A stretch of DNA of 64,000 bases from Patiria pectinifera. Its lineage: Eukaryota > Echinodermata > Asteroidea > Valvatida > Asterinidae. Position numbers and translations under genes: made by a program. The DNA lies in the NCBI GenBank assembly GCA_029964075.1, contig CM057142.1:1999770-2063769 (forward strand), in the 5' to 3' direction. How positions within the stretch are numbered: position 1 is the stretch's first letter; every line of letters starts with the position of its first letter. Shown piece by piece: positions 37,660 to 49,667 of the stretch. Under the pieces are notes generated by a model. That model was not told the origin of the DNA, did no database searches, and saw only the letters and a list, made by a program, of their open reading frames with translations.

Positions 37660-38574
37660 CAGTGTTGGAGCCAAGTCCTCAAAGCAGAGTACTGAGTTCT
37701 CAGAGTACTTTAGGGGCCCAGTCCAGGGCCGAGTCCAAGTACACTGTGACAAGTTCAAGTCCAAAGCACCTAGTACGAGTACATTCAAGGCCGAGTACTG
37801 GGCCGAGTCCGAGTACTTAAGTCTGAGTCCGAGTTCGAGAACAATACCGGTAACAAAAAAGTACAAAAAAATAAATTAAAAAAATAAACAAGTTAATTAA
37901 ATAAAATAAAAACAAACACAACATGCATTCCACTCCTCTTTACCAACTGGTTTACACTAAACAACATTATTTGTGTAAACATTCATCAAGTCAGTGAATG
38001 CACTGGCAGTTTTCACCATTTCTTAAAAAAGAAGAAGAGAAATCATGGATAGCTGGGTAGACACCAGGCTGACAGATTGGCTATTTTGGAAACCCAGACA
38101 ACAAACTTGATGAAGTACACAAGAAAATGTTGTTAATAAAAAATTAACAAAACCAACCAAAAGGCGAGATTTTAATTACTGGTTACCGGTATTTGTTATT
38201 ACATATTGAGAAACCGTGAAGCCACGAGTGAACATATGAAGCGTGAGCTTGGCTGGCTCCCAATTCATGAATCCTCATCGTAAGTGACATTGGGGAGGCG
38301 GGAACTGGACTAAGCCGTAATACAGACTGCAATGGCACCATTGTGCGCCAGTTTGAGCAATGGAATTGATTAAAAAGACATGAACTCGCTACTCCCGAGT
38401 ACTGGGGTCGAGTACCAAGTTCATGTACCAAACCGTCGAGTCCGTGCCAAATTTGAGTCCGAAGGATCGACTACGGGCCACAATTTTTTTTTGAGTACTG
38501 ATAGTCGAGTACGGGCTGAGTATACGTGTTTACTCGAGTTGTACTCGAGTACAAGTACGAGCACTTCAACACTG
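37660..38574. mobile_element. Non-autonomous hAT element with CGAGTAC subterminal arrays
   Basis: The ends CAGTGTTGGAG and TTCAACACTG are inverted. Flanks CATCATAG (37652-37659) and CATCACAG (38575-38582) match at 7 of 8 bases. Both subterminal regions (37680-37840, 38390-38565) are rich in GAGTAC, GAGTCC and CCGAGTAC words in opposite orientations. No coding capacity. Confidence 0.85.
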
Positions 38575-38582
38575 CATCACAG

Positions 38583-40085
38583 CAACAACACCCTCAGTTG
38601 TCCAGAAAAGCATGGAACATTTTAAAAGTTAAAAGAAGTGCACTTTTCAATCAAATTATTGATACACAATTGAGCTGAGGAAGCCTAAATAGTGGTTTTA
38701 CGAAATTTCCAGATTCGTGACCAGTTGATGAAAAAGGGAATCCAAACTTATAAGCAGACAAACAAAGATGACAGAATTCCTAAAAAAGAATTGAACGTCT
38801 GTTATTTGTCTCATGCAAACAATAACAATTGTACATTTACTTCCCTTTTCAGAGTACCTTAAGAAAGTGACAACTATATGAATGGACAGTGAATGTTGTA
38901 AACTCATGTCATCCAAATCCGTCCATAACTTTTTGAATTATCTTGTTAACAGACAAACCAACAAACAACCAAACCAACCAACAAACTAACCAAATCTAAT
39001 GAAAGCTTTCTACTCGGCGGAGGTAATAATTCCGTCCAAGCTAAATTTTGGAGTCATACCTAATGAGCTGGGAAGCAATTCCATTAGTTTTAATGACTTA
39101 TTACCTCAAAGACCATATTCTATTGGCCTCATGTTGGTACCGTAATTTGCACTGCAATTTGATAACGTTCAGACATATTATCGCTGACACTAATTATCTC
39201 TGTCCTGCCCAAAAGCTGATTTTAAATGACTTGACAGTACAAGGCCTGTTCCGCATGATCAAGCGTGCGTGTGCCATTACCAGCAACTTGGTGGCAGTAA
39301 TGGGCTTAATTGGCCTCTTGTGAATGAACAATGACAGTCATTGCTCAGTTGTTTCAAACAAATTGCGTCATCCAGAAAATTAAAAAACAAAACAGTTCGG
39401 AAATTCACCCAGTGCAATATTTATTGTCACTGTGCCCAGTATGCAAACAAAATGGTTTGTGGTCTATCACTAATAGTCTATTGGCCCACCAGTAGGTCAC
39501 GTTGTGAGTGTCGTACGGTATGATTCAGCTACTGCTAGACAATGATTCTCACACGACGCTGGTAAGTTCAGGCACAAAAAGCATACATACCGGTCGTTGC
39601 CCAAGCCAGATATTTTGGTTTTTCTTCGGGTTGGTTGATTTGGTTCGGTTTCAGGTCATTTAAAAAAAAAATCTTGTCGGGTTGGGACGGGTCGGTTTTA
39701 GGAAGTTCAGTTTGGTTTCAATTCAGATTTGGTAGGCCTATACATCTATTCAGGTCAGTTTGGCCTGGTCAACGTACCCAACCTGATGCACAACACTAAT
39801 GCACATGTCTTATTGCTCTTATTGCTAGCAATGCATTTGATGGATGAGGCACTTAAGTCATTATTCTACCTTGCACCAGTACGTACCAGTACCAATTCAA
39901 TTACAATATCTCACCAAACGGTGAAGATAACAGACACTAGTTCTAATTGAGGTCAGCGAAAATCAAATTCAAAGTGTTATCAATGTGGCTTTAAGTTGCA
40001 AGGCAGGAAGCTATTGGGGTTTTGTTTACATGTATGTTGCCATCGGGATCTATACTTTGTCATATCATATCAAATCAAATCAAGT
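38583..40085. other. Gene-free stretch with (ACCAA)-like run
   Basis: A run of ACAAACCAACC units lies near 38952-38992. Sequence at 39598-39785 rich in GGTTGG/GGTTCGG may be a further degraded element. No gene supported. Confidence 0.35.
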
Positions 40086-40591
40086 TTAAAGGGAATTTAT
40101 ATACATCATTTGCTTTTGCTGTAATTTTCAGAAATGAATGGAATTGGGGGGTTGGATATAGTTACACTGACTTTTTTGAGGTTTTGGGTTCGAAAGTGCT
40201 ATAAAAACCAAGAAAAACAATCATTTTCCTGTAGTCTGGTTCCCTGACTCCATTTAAGAAGAAACAGAGCAGTTTACATACATTGGGGAATTGTAAGGTC
40301 AGGTCAGCTGGCTTGTACCCGTTCATAGGTGTGTAATCGATTGCAAACAAGTGATATGGTCAACTGGGGCCAGTATTTGAAAAAAAAGCCAGTTTTTTCC
40401 AACGCTGGTCGGCCGATCAGCATTGGAAATTGATACAAAAATACCACTTTTCTTGAGAATGACAGTATACCAGGTGCCATGACTTTACAGGATGCTTTAC
40501 ACTGTCATTCACTAACAGTCCAGCAAGGTATTTCAAAATGATTTGGTAGTTTTATTTTTTGATGTTTGCAAATGTTGTATTTTCCCTTTAA
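40086..40591. mobile_element. TTAA-flanked MITE, copy E
   Basis: Starts TTAAAGGGAATTTATA and ends TTTTCCCTTTAA. The palindrome arms are partly decayed around GGTCGGCCGATC. Confidence 0.82.
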
Positions 40592-41257
40592 GTGTTCTAT
40601 GAAAATGTTTTGTTCCAGTAAACTTTGTACACAAGCCAGAATGGGATACATGTAGCTACATGTACCGGCAGCTAGACTGTGAATGCTACAAACTGGGCAT
40701 AAATTTACTGCTTTATTACTGAGGAATCGTTATCCTGAAGTCACTTTATTCATTGTAATGGTAAAATCCTAATTAATCAGTCATTACCAAACACACACGC
40801 AGTTTGTTGAATGACAGCCTTTATTTTATATCATGTACTTCAATATTTCAATCCAAATTCAACAGATTGCGATTTCGGCTCATCATGCCTCGGTATTTGA
40901 TGGTCGAGTCGTTAGAGAGTCTTCACTGGGAAATCAAGTTGAGGTTTCAGTCCAACCTAATCATGCTAATGACTTGATTCTCACACTGTTTATGCCGTAG
41001 CTGCATAGACTGGCCCTGATTTAGATGTGGACATTTAAAACCTTAAATAATAAATATGTAAAGCCATGAAAAGGTATTACAGCATTTGTAAAAATATTTA
41101 CTCAACTATGCACAAATATTTACTAAACTCATTTCCGATAAACATATGCAAGAAAATACTGTAAAAGTGTACTTTATTAAGTTTAGGACACCTCTTATCC
41201 TTTAGTTATAAACAAAATTTTTATAAACTACCGATAGTCTTCTCACCTCAAAATGAC
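40592..41257. other. Gene-free stretch
   Basis: No feature supported. Confidence 0.35.
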
Positions 41258-41398
41258 TTCTACAACCTCAAGCAATCATTGTTTCCCCTAGTTTTTAAAA
41301 TTTAAAAAGTATTTTGACCAAAATATGACAGGTTTTGGTCAAAATAGTTATTAAAATTATAAAACTAGGGGAAAGAGTGATTGCTTGAGGTTGCAGAA
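41258..41398. mobile_element. Short palindromic MITE
   Basis: ACAACCTCAAGCAATCA on the left mirrors TGATTGCTTGAGGTTGC on the right, and TTCCCCTAGTTTT mirrors AAAACTAGGGGAA. TTTTGACCAAAAT and TTTTGGTCAAAAT extend the fold to the centre. Confidence 0.7.
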
Positions 41399-42193
41399 TG
41401 GGTTTTCCCTGCATGTTGGATAGGCCTATTTGTTTGTTTCATGTTTTGAACAATCATATTATTTATATAATTTTAACAGTTTTTATGATGTATACTGTGC
41501 CAATATGCCATTAATTATCTTTTTATGTATTTTTTTTAACAGGGGTCTGGATGTACCCATCATTTAGATGACAGTTTTGCACTCTCAATTTTTTCCTTGA
41601 CATCCCTTGTTCATTTAAATCATAATTGTTAATGTCAAAAGATGTAAAATATATTTTTTGTAAAATTTATTGCTTAGTAAATTTCAACACACTTTTGTGC
41701 ATTCGCTTATGGATCGTGCATTTTGCTGTTATTGTAACCACTAGTTAACATGGTCGTTTCACTATCCTACCCTCTTCCCACAAAATATCTGGGAAAGATT
41801 ATAAAAATTGCATTCTGACGCCACTTTTCTTCATCATATTTTATCTTCATCATATTTAGGTCAGCTAGGCTCCACCGTCAATTGACTTTTCCCCCATGGC
41901 AAAAAAAACCAAACAACGGACCTCGACATGACGGCCAAAGTTATACAAATCATAACTTCAAAACTACATACCATAGGTTACACAAATGAAATCTACCCGT
42001 CATAATTCCGGACACCTTCGGGTACATGTATACCACCCAAAATTCAATGAAGTTACACAACCAGTTCTGAAGATGTCGCTAAAAATGAGACGCAAATGCC
42101 AGAGTTGATCGATTTGCAGTGCGTATACCTCTGTGTGAATCCAAGGACAATCGGGTCAACAGGGTCATCGCACTTCGACCCGATTTTGTTGAC
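41399..42193. other. Gene-free stretch
   Basis: No feature supported. Confidence 0.35.
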
Positions 42194-42579
42194 TTTAGGC
42201 CAAAAAAAAAAAGTCTCCGGTTTCTGGTATGCAGCTTGCCCCAAAAGTGGTGCGGCGACGCGGCTTTTTTTTTTTTTTTTACCTGTTTTTTTTTTTTTGG
42301 CTTCAAATGTCGGCTGATGACTGCAAATGGTGCCCGACTAAACTTAGTGCAAATATATGGGAGTCCAGAGAGGCCACATAAATCTTATTCTCGATCATAA
42401 CCCCTTTTAAAAACACGTTAAAATTGTGCAGCAGCAGAATTCCAGTCAAACCAGTGAGTTTGGTGGTTTTGAAACATCATCTTGTATTGAAAAAAAAAAC
42501 GTTTTCATTTTGCCGACGCGCATGGCTACGGCGACGCGCGCGCATACCAGAAACCAGAGACTTTTTTTTTTGGCCTTAC
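42194..42579. mobile_element. Inverted-end element, AAGGCCAAAA family, copy 2
   Basis: Ends TAGGCCAAAAAA and TTTTTTGGCCTTA with TTGACT on both sides. The adjoining AGTCTCCGGTTTCTGGTATG and CATACCAGAAACCAGAGACT are also inverted. Reverse complement of the copy at 19119-19506. Confidence 0.75.
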
Positions 42580-43688
42580 TTGACTCAGACATAAAGTGCC
42601 AACTTCTTTTTGTCCTGTTTCCATGCATTTTGATGGGTTAAAAAACCTAACCTGTGAATTTACATTGTATTTTCATTCAGGTCAGTTGAACATCGACAGT
42701 ACATGTATGCCATGCCACGGCTAGATAAAGAAAACAATAAGATTGCGTAGCGCATTTAATTGTCCATGAAAATGGCACATCATTATTGTTTTTAAGAAAG
42801 TGAAATTTCCCACTTCTGGTCATCTAATTTCAAAATTTCAAAAAGTTTTCAATTTCTGAAAGCCAGCCTGACATCTTGAAAGTAAACTCATGTTCAATAG
42901 GCTTAAGAGCCAGAAAAAAAATCACCGAAAGTGCCTATTAAAGCATGGAGGAGGGAATAGAGGGTTATTAAAATATTGAAACACATGAATCTGTGACTGA
43001 GAAACACTTTAAATTTTGTTAGAAAATAGGCCTAGGCCTGCATGTACTTTGAAAATGCACTTGAATTCTTCATAGACTTGACTTTGTACACAATCAAGGC
43101 ATCTGGGCATACATTTCTTTCCCAGTTCTGTATGGTTAGATTGTTGCTTTACAACAATGCCATTAATTGGCAGATATTTTGATGATTCCAATACCTTTAA
43201 CAACATAATAAAATTCGATTTGGAAAGAATGTTGCATCCTGACGCCACTATTTTTCATCACATAGCCTATCATCTAAATGAAGGTCAATGTATTACAAAA
43301 TGTTGAAAAGACATGAATCTGGGAGTGAAAAACATTTCCAATTTTGTATTCAAAATACTCTGAAAATGCACTCAACTCTCCATAGACTTGGATACACAAC
43401 CAAAGAAGTGGCGTCTTTCCGTGGATTTTGTTTAAAGTCCAAAAATGATAGGGCAGCATACCCGGTACATCACACACACGTATCCATTCTTAGCAACTTC
43501 ACGCACCGGTAAGCTACACATGACACATTCACTGTTCAGTGACATTGTACACAGTCCGTCGTACTCCTGTTGGGCGAACCACTTTCATGACTTTGGCCTG
43601 ATTAAAACTCCATGGGCGAACTCATGATCACTAAACCAACAAGACACTAGGTGATTTCCAATAAAATGAAACAAAGTAAACTACTTAC
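42580..43688. other. Gene-free stretch with a local duplication
   Basis: Two similar blocks (about 42960-43110 and 43295-43400) share TTGAAA-ACATGAATCTG, AAACATTT-like and GAAAATGCAC...CATAGACTTG, suggesting an old tandem copy. No gene supported. Confidence 0.4.
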
Positions 43689-43810
43689 CTTAACTTAAGT
43701 GCTGCAACCAAGCGGAAACGGTTCGTGTGCATGCGTCCGCGACCGGCCCCCCACACAAATGAAGTTTTCCTTTATCCGGCATGGCGCCCTCTTGTGGAAC
43801 AAAATGGAGA
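43689..43810 (-). promoter_or_regulatory. Candidate 5' exon/promoter with CTCF-like site
   Basis: A short CpG-rich patch (43700-43800) on the minus strand ends in a strong splice donor, AAG|GTAAGTAG at 43689/43688. It contains CCACAAGAGGGCGCCA (43782-43797 on the minus strand), close to the bilaterian CTCF core. It lies 11.6 kb upstream of the K2P start on the same strand, so it could be that gene's untranslated first exon. This is inference only. Confidence 0.3.
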
Positions 43811-44026
43811 ATTTACTAAGGGAATAAAATAATGTGTGCTCGAGAGGTTTTAATCACTCTGTTTAAGACCGCTTAGAGTCTGCAGGAAGATATTTAAAAT
43901 GGGAATTGTAAACACCAGTGTTTTTGTTTAAACTCAAGTAATATATGTTTTAAGTGAAGTTTGTAATGTCCTTTTTTATGATCACCGAGATTTTACATGT
44001 TTTTAAGGTGTTACATAAGTGTGTTG

Positions 44027-45700
44027 CAGGGGCGGCTCAATGACTCTACGCACAGTTGGCCGGGTTTCGATCCAACTCGGACCCAAACCAACTCGGACCC
44101 AAGCCAAGTCGGACCCACGCCAACTCGGACCCACTACCAACTCGGACCCATGCCAACTCGGACCCACTACCAACTCGGACCCACGACCAACTCGGACCCA
44201 CGATCAACTCGGACCCACAACCAACTGGGACCCACTACCAACTCGGACCCATGCATGACCAACTCGGACCCATCGTTTTCAATCAATCGACATCGTTTTC
44301 AATCATTCATTTCATAAAGTTTGTGCACTTCTCATCTGTTATTACAGTGATGCTGTTTAGTATAAATTTTCATTGTAATTGTAAGGTAAATTATCTCGTA
44401 TCTGTATTGCAGCAGTATAACATTTTTGTCATTGTAAAGCGCATTGAAATGCTATTTTGAAATGCGCTTTAAAAGTGTAATTAATTATTTATTATTTTCA
44501 TTTGTTTCCATTAAAACATATTGCGCTTGAAAGTATGGCATTAAAACATAAACACTTTCAAACATAACATTATAAGCCAATAAATAAAATAAATAAGATA
44601 TAAAAACGAAGTCTTTTCTAATCTCTATTTTAAAAACCCCACATAAACACCATTGCATACACTGCAAGAAAAACGAAGGTTCCATATTAAACAAAACAGT
44701 TCAATCAAAAAAGTATAAAAAGTTAATCGGATTTGTAAAAAAAACCCACAAAATTCAAAGCCAGCATGTGAATTAAAAAATGATCAAGTTTAATCCCCTA
44801 CAAATAGATGCACTGTCAATCGTCAAAAAGGAGTATTGGAGCTCTGGGAAGATTATCCTTCAAGGCCTTACAGGTAGCTGCCTGTATGTTCCACTATGAT
44901 GTTCCACGGGGGAAAAAGGTTAAATCAAAAAATTATTCATAAAAAAAATCCCACAAAATTCAAAGCCAGCATGTGAATTAAAAAAACCCAAACAAGTACA
45001 TGAAAAGAAAAGCCTAAATAGTTATTTCAAATTAATAACTTCCTCAATGAAACAAAATGTGCCACTTAAAACCACTTGTTACACGACACAAAGGCCTGCA
45101 AAAACAAACAAGTAATTAATATTTTACTGAAAATTATAATTCCTTGAATTTCGTTTGGAAAAGAAAATCGAGATTTTGAAAAAGCAAGTTGTACAAATGA
45201 CATACGATATGCCTAACCTATACTATACGCCATTAATATCTCATGGTTTAGCTTCACAGTTCACGGTTTTAAAAAGCTAAGCACGTTTAGTTTCACGACG
45301 TTCAAAACGATAAGCGTTTAGCAACAGTATTTACTGTACGAATCATAAAATAGCGCTCCACACAGCGGCAATAAAAGAAAACAACAAAAAGCCCCATTCT
45401 GCCCAATATATCTTCACTATATAAGCACTAACATTAAGATCACCTATAAAAATAATCTCTGAAACTAATGATTGAGTCATTGTTGGGTCCGAGTTGGTCG
45501 TGCTTGGGTCCGAGTTGGTAGTGAGTCCGAGTTGGTCGTGGGTCCGACTTGGTCGTGGGTCCGAGTTGGTCGTGGGTCCGAGTTGGTAGTGGGTCCGAGT
45601 TGGTAGTGGGTCCGAGTTGGCGTGGGTCCGAGTTGGCATGGGTCCGACTTGGCATGGGTCCGACTTGGTTTGGGTCCGAGTTGACCTGATACCGTTGGGC
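44027..45700. mobile_element. Element with inverted arrays of a 16-17 bp unit
   Basis: Two arrays of about 12 units each, ACCAACTCGGACCCAC at 44072-44272 and its complement GTGGGTCCGAGTTGGT at 45478-45690, face each other across a 1.2-kb AT-rich spacer. Sequences just outside also align in inverted form. The left flank starts CAGGGGCGGCTCAATGAC, hAT-like, but I found no matching right terminus or target duplication. Confidence 0.6.
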
Positions 45701-46861
45701 GCCGTGAAATCAAAAAGTTGGGGGTGGGGTGAGGTGGAGGTGGGGTGTTACCATCTTCCAACGGGGGCGCTGTTCAAATCCGACTATCATGCACATTATC
45801 GCACAAGTGTTCAAATACCCCCCTACCCCTATACTGGCTACGCCTCTCTGTCCGAGACAGGCGGACATAGCTAATTATTATTGTTATTAGTTTTTTTTTT
45901 CGTCAGGGGGGGGGGGGGTTGACCCCTGGATCCGTGCCTGCATTTTAAATGTTTAATTCTCTATATAGGAATTTTTGTAGCAACCAATTAAGACGTATAT
46001 ATATTGTATGTTTATGCATATAATGTAGCAATAAACAAGCAATCCAACTTTCACTCGGGGGACTGGCATGTGGTGTTTGTTTCTGCATTAATTTCCTATT
46101 TTTACAGCCCAAAGATGGGGGGGGGGGGGTGGGCGTCATCTGCCACAGTTATGTTTTCCATTGTATGTGGTCACGGTCAATTCCTTATTTGGTTAAACTT
46201 ACTTCTTTTCAGAGTGCTTGACGATATGTTGAGACTATTCAATTTCTTGATGACTGTCAGAATTAGGTTATAATTATCTGCAACAAGTAATCTAACCGAT
46301 ACAGGAAAAGCTATCAGAAGGAAGACAAACACACATTAAAACAAAATCACTCGCTCAGACAAAAAGGAATTGCACTTTAATCTAATCCTTTTTATTTTAC
46401 TAAAGGGAAAAAAAATGAGAGAACTTCTTTCATAATGGAGAAAACGAAACGAAAACAACAACAAATCATGAACATAAACTTGCCTGAAATAAAGGGGAAA
46501 TGCGTCGCAAACCGTGTCCTTGTATTTCTTTATGAGCTTTGCTTTTCGTATTTTTTAGTTTATCCAAATCGCTGCTCAGTTCAAGCTCTTCTACGATGTT
46601 GTGATGCAATTTCTAACGGTATTTTGGGCTGGAATTATGGAATCCCTCACGTTTGTTTTGCCTATAAACGACCAGGAAATAAATTGCAATTTGTGCAGCA
46701 AGGCATTTTTTTTGTAAACCAATTAAAAAAAACAAAAAACATTAGGTGTCATAGATTTTACCCCGGGGAGATCGCTTATTCAAGAATAAGGCTGTGAGTT
46801 ATACACGACTGAACTCTACATCAATCGCACATCGCCAATGTTCAACAAAAACCTCAGTGTA
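45701..46861. other. Gene-free stretch with poly-G tracts
   Basis: G runs at about 45905-45919 and 46117-46129. CTGGCTACGCCTCTCTG (45835) and CCTGGATCCGTGCCTG (45925) look like stray hAT termini. The plus-strand frame at 46435-46797 has no recognisable features. Confidence 0.4.
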
Positions 46862-46991
46862 CACTGCAAAACCTGTAGTGTAAATTTAACACCATTCGGT
46901 ATCTATATAGGACAACACCAGTAAGATTTAACACCAGATGGTCCTATATAGATACCAATGGTGTAAATTTAACACTGCAGTTTTTGCAGTG
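46862..46991. mobile_element. 130-bp MITE with TA flanks
   Basis: Starts CACTGCAAAACCTGTAGTG and ends CACTGCAGTTTTTGCAGTG, bordered by TA on both sides. Inner GTAAATTTAACACC and GGTGTAAATTTAAC plus GGTATCTATATAGGA and TCCTATATAGATACC make almost the whole element a hairpin. Confidence 0.85.
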
Positions 46992-46993
46992 TA

Positions 46994-47578
46994 CAGTATA
47001 TTTGTTTCGCTATAAACGGCTGTCTTTAGTTGAAGCTTTTGACATAATGATATAGGCCATATCTAAGTGCATATTTTAGTCCATAACTTAAACTATGTTT
47101 TTCTCATGAAAGCATCTGTATTATCTGTGGTTTAATCTTATTTTTGGATGGAATTATTTTCATGACTATATCAATTTCGAAAAGGCGGACTATATTTCTG
47201 TATTCAATTCTAGCATTTCTTAATAGTCTCCCCAGATGTTTATAATATTGGCTGATTCGGAGCGAGGTTTGGGAACAGAGGATTATAGATCTTTACTGTT
47301 ATATTTGACTTGATTCTTGTTTTGACAGCCCGATGGTTCTATGAAAAAGTGTTCCGTTCAGCGCAAACTCTTTTCCTAAGATGGGCTTTGGTAAAGATAT
47401 GTCCTTTATTGTACCATCTTTCGCATAGTTGTGGGCGTCATTTCTTCAGAATTCAAATTAGTAAATATTCTTGGTTAACTCGAATTTGGAACAAAAAACT
47501 TAAAGAAACGAAAACGAAAAGAATTTGGAACAAAAAAGCTTAAAGGAACGAAAACGAAAATGAAAATAGGAACAAGAT
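46994..47578. other. Gene-free stretch
   Basis: Short GAACGAAAACGAAAA repeats near 47500-47570; nothing else. Confidence 0.35.
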
Positions 47579-48247
47579 GGGCAATTCCACGGTGAGTTTC
47601 GTTAGTTTAAGAGATGAAGCAACACTCTTTAGGCTCCTATATCAACATGTATGCCTACCATGAATACATCTCACCAGGAATTAAAACACAGCCATGCGGA
47701 GCAAGTTTTGTGAGTTGTAATGAGACATGTAACTCGGTGAGTTACGTTACAGAAAAAGACAGGTATAAAAAATGCATGTCTTTGAATAGAAAGCTTCCTA
47801 TGGGATACATCTGAAATAAAATATAGTATTTCTGTAATTACAGTGGTTACGGCAAAGCTCGTTATACGTTACGGTTTGTCCGCCCATGTTTGATTCAAGT
47901 AAAAACATAATAAGTAACATTTATTAAACAAAATAGCTCTTTTGGCAAAGAATAAGAACCTTTCACTCTGCCTTAAAAACGAAAATTCACAATAACACAT
48001 GTGTGCTGCATGTTAATACAAGCTGCCAAAAATCCGTAATTTTGCTCAAACTAAAAGCCAATAACAATGTTTGTTTTTACCAAAAACATGGGTAATCATT
48101 TTAAATCTCACTGGCAAATCACGTAAACGAAAGGTATTTTTGTCTCCTTGCATTTAATACCACATTCGAGATTGTGATGCTTGCAGTTCCATAGATTTAA
48201 TAAATTATCCACTTTTCAGCCGTATCCGCTTCTCCGTGGAATTGCCC
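47579..48247. mobile_element. TIR element, GGGCAATTCCAC family, copy 2
   Basis: Left end GGGCAATTCCACGG, right end CCGTGGAATTGCCC, an exact 14-bp inverted repeat. Shares its terminal GGGCAATTCCAC with the element at 11316-12080. Confidence 0.65.
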
Positions 48248-48397
48248 AAAAATAATGAAATTGAAACCACAAAATTTGAATCATTAATATTCGTGATTAA
48301 CTCAAACTTGGAAAAAAGGTTCAAAGGAACGAAACAAAAACAGAAACGAAAATGGGAACAAAATGAAACTTAAATTCCAAACTAACTCTAAGAAATT

Positions 48398-48471
48398 TCA
48401 AATGGATATTAGAATGCGGTGTACCGTGGTCGATTCCATGTCCGGTATAAGTCCGAGACGCCGGCTGATTC
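48398..48471 (-). CDS. Candidate alternative terminal exon of the SRCR/LDLa gene
   Basis: A pyrimidine-rich acceptor (TTTGATTTGTTGCAG) is followed in phase 1, the phase used by every exon of the SRCR/LDLa gene, by 24 residues (GISRRLGLIPDMESTTV...) and a TGA. It is short and could be chance. The candidate at 49454-49542 competes with it. Confidence 0.2.
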
Positions 48472-49453
48472 CTGCAACAAATCAAACATTTAAGATGAAC
48501 TTATAATTCAGTAGAAAGTGGATAAGCATGCATACGCATTTAGTGTTTTAAGATGTTTCCTCTTTTGAAAAAACACACAGTTTTTTTTGTTCCCGGCGAG
48601 TAAAAAAAGCTATGAAAAAGGATATTTTAAGAACGGCATTATTTTGTCACATGGCGCAACCGCAAAAGGAGCCATTAATCTTTTATTTAAAAACAGACCC
48701 GTGCTGCCTGATTGATGATATTTTGTACAATACAAACTTTGGAAGCCTAAAGGGCTCATTCTAGGACGTAAAACCAAAGCCATATTCGACTGAGAGTGAG
48801 GAAAAACGTTACAATACCAGTCTGCTCTGAACAATTAACATTTGTGATTAAACATACTCTAATGTTTTAAGCCATATTAAAAAAAGTGAAAGTGAGACTA
48901 TAGTGAATAAATAGTCTGGCATCCCCTTCAACAGTTCACAGTTTATGAAATACATTCAGGGAACACGTCAAAAATGGCCAACTTGTGCATAAGGCCCGTA
49001 CTAAATTTAGCTAGCCTCACCAAAAGCTACAAGCACTACTGTGCTATATTGGTGTACAGTACTTGTCGTATTTGTAGCATTTGGCACCCAAAATATAATC
49101 TGGTATGTGGCAAACGTAGTTTGTTGCTGGAGAGGTAACACAATGCGAGCTACTGGTTTTCATCGGAGATAAAACGTTTTTCTTACGTGTGCCTAATTGA
49201 GTTTCAAAATGTCACAAAGAAACTCAATACTACACAAGACTATTTTTTTTGTAGCAGATGGTAATTCACCCAATTTATTCTATGGGGTTATGATTTAGCT
49301 AAGGTAAATTTCAGTTATCTTGCCCCGCTTCGGTTCGACAAGTTTTGAAAATGTGACGCCAGAACTATAATAGTGTTTGGTGAGCCTGTCCATTTTGCGC
49401 CACAGTGCCCTAAATTTTGCTCCAGAAGCAAGGAATAGTTCACCTTGATACGT

Positions 49454-49542
49454 CTACGGGTCTTGCTCATCATTTTTCTCCTTCGGCAAAATCTTCTCCC
49501 GTCGCGGATACGACTCAATGTTGTCCCTTTTGACTTCATTAT
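49454..49542 (-). CDS. Candidate terminal exon of the SRCR/LDLa gene
   Basis: After a CATTCCTAG acceptor (49544-49543) the phase-1 frame reads 29 strongly charged residues (DNEVKRDNIESYPRREKILP, then KEKNDEQDP) and a TAG at 49456-49454. The phase fits the last LDLa-like exon (51155-51256). The composition suits a hydrophilic C-terminal tail. No membrane-spanning exon was found between the two, so a secreted product would follow if real. Evidence is splice site, phase and composition only. Confidence 0.28.
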
Positions 49543-49667
49543 CTAGGAATGTATATCAAATACGACTTTATACACAATTCGTAATTTTCTTTTGTTAAAG
49601 CAAGAAATAAAATACTCAGCAGAAATTGAATGTACGGCTGCATATCAAAATGTCCAGACGTTAGAAC

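Noticed and set aside
43997..45761. Open frames rich in Thr-Asn-Ser-Asp-Pro repeats
   Set aside because: Created by the 16-17 bp DNA array; open in several frames at once and on the wrong strands for a single gene.
46435..46797. 120-residue plus-strand open frame
   Set aside because: No domain, signal or splice context; flanked by transposon debris.
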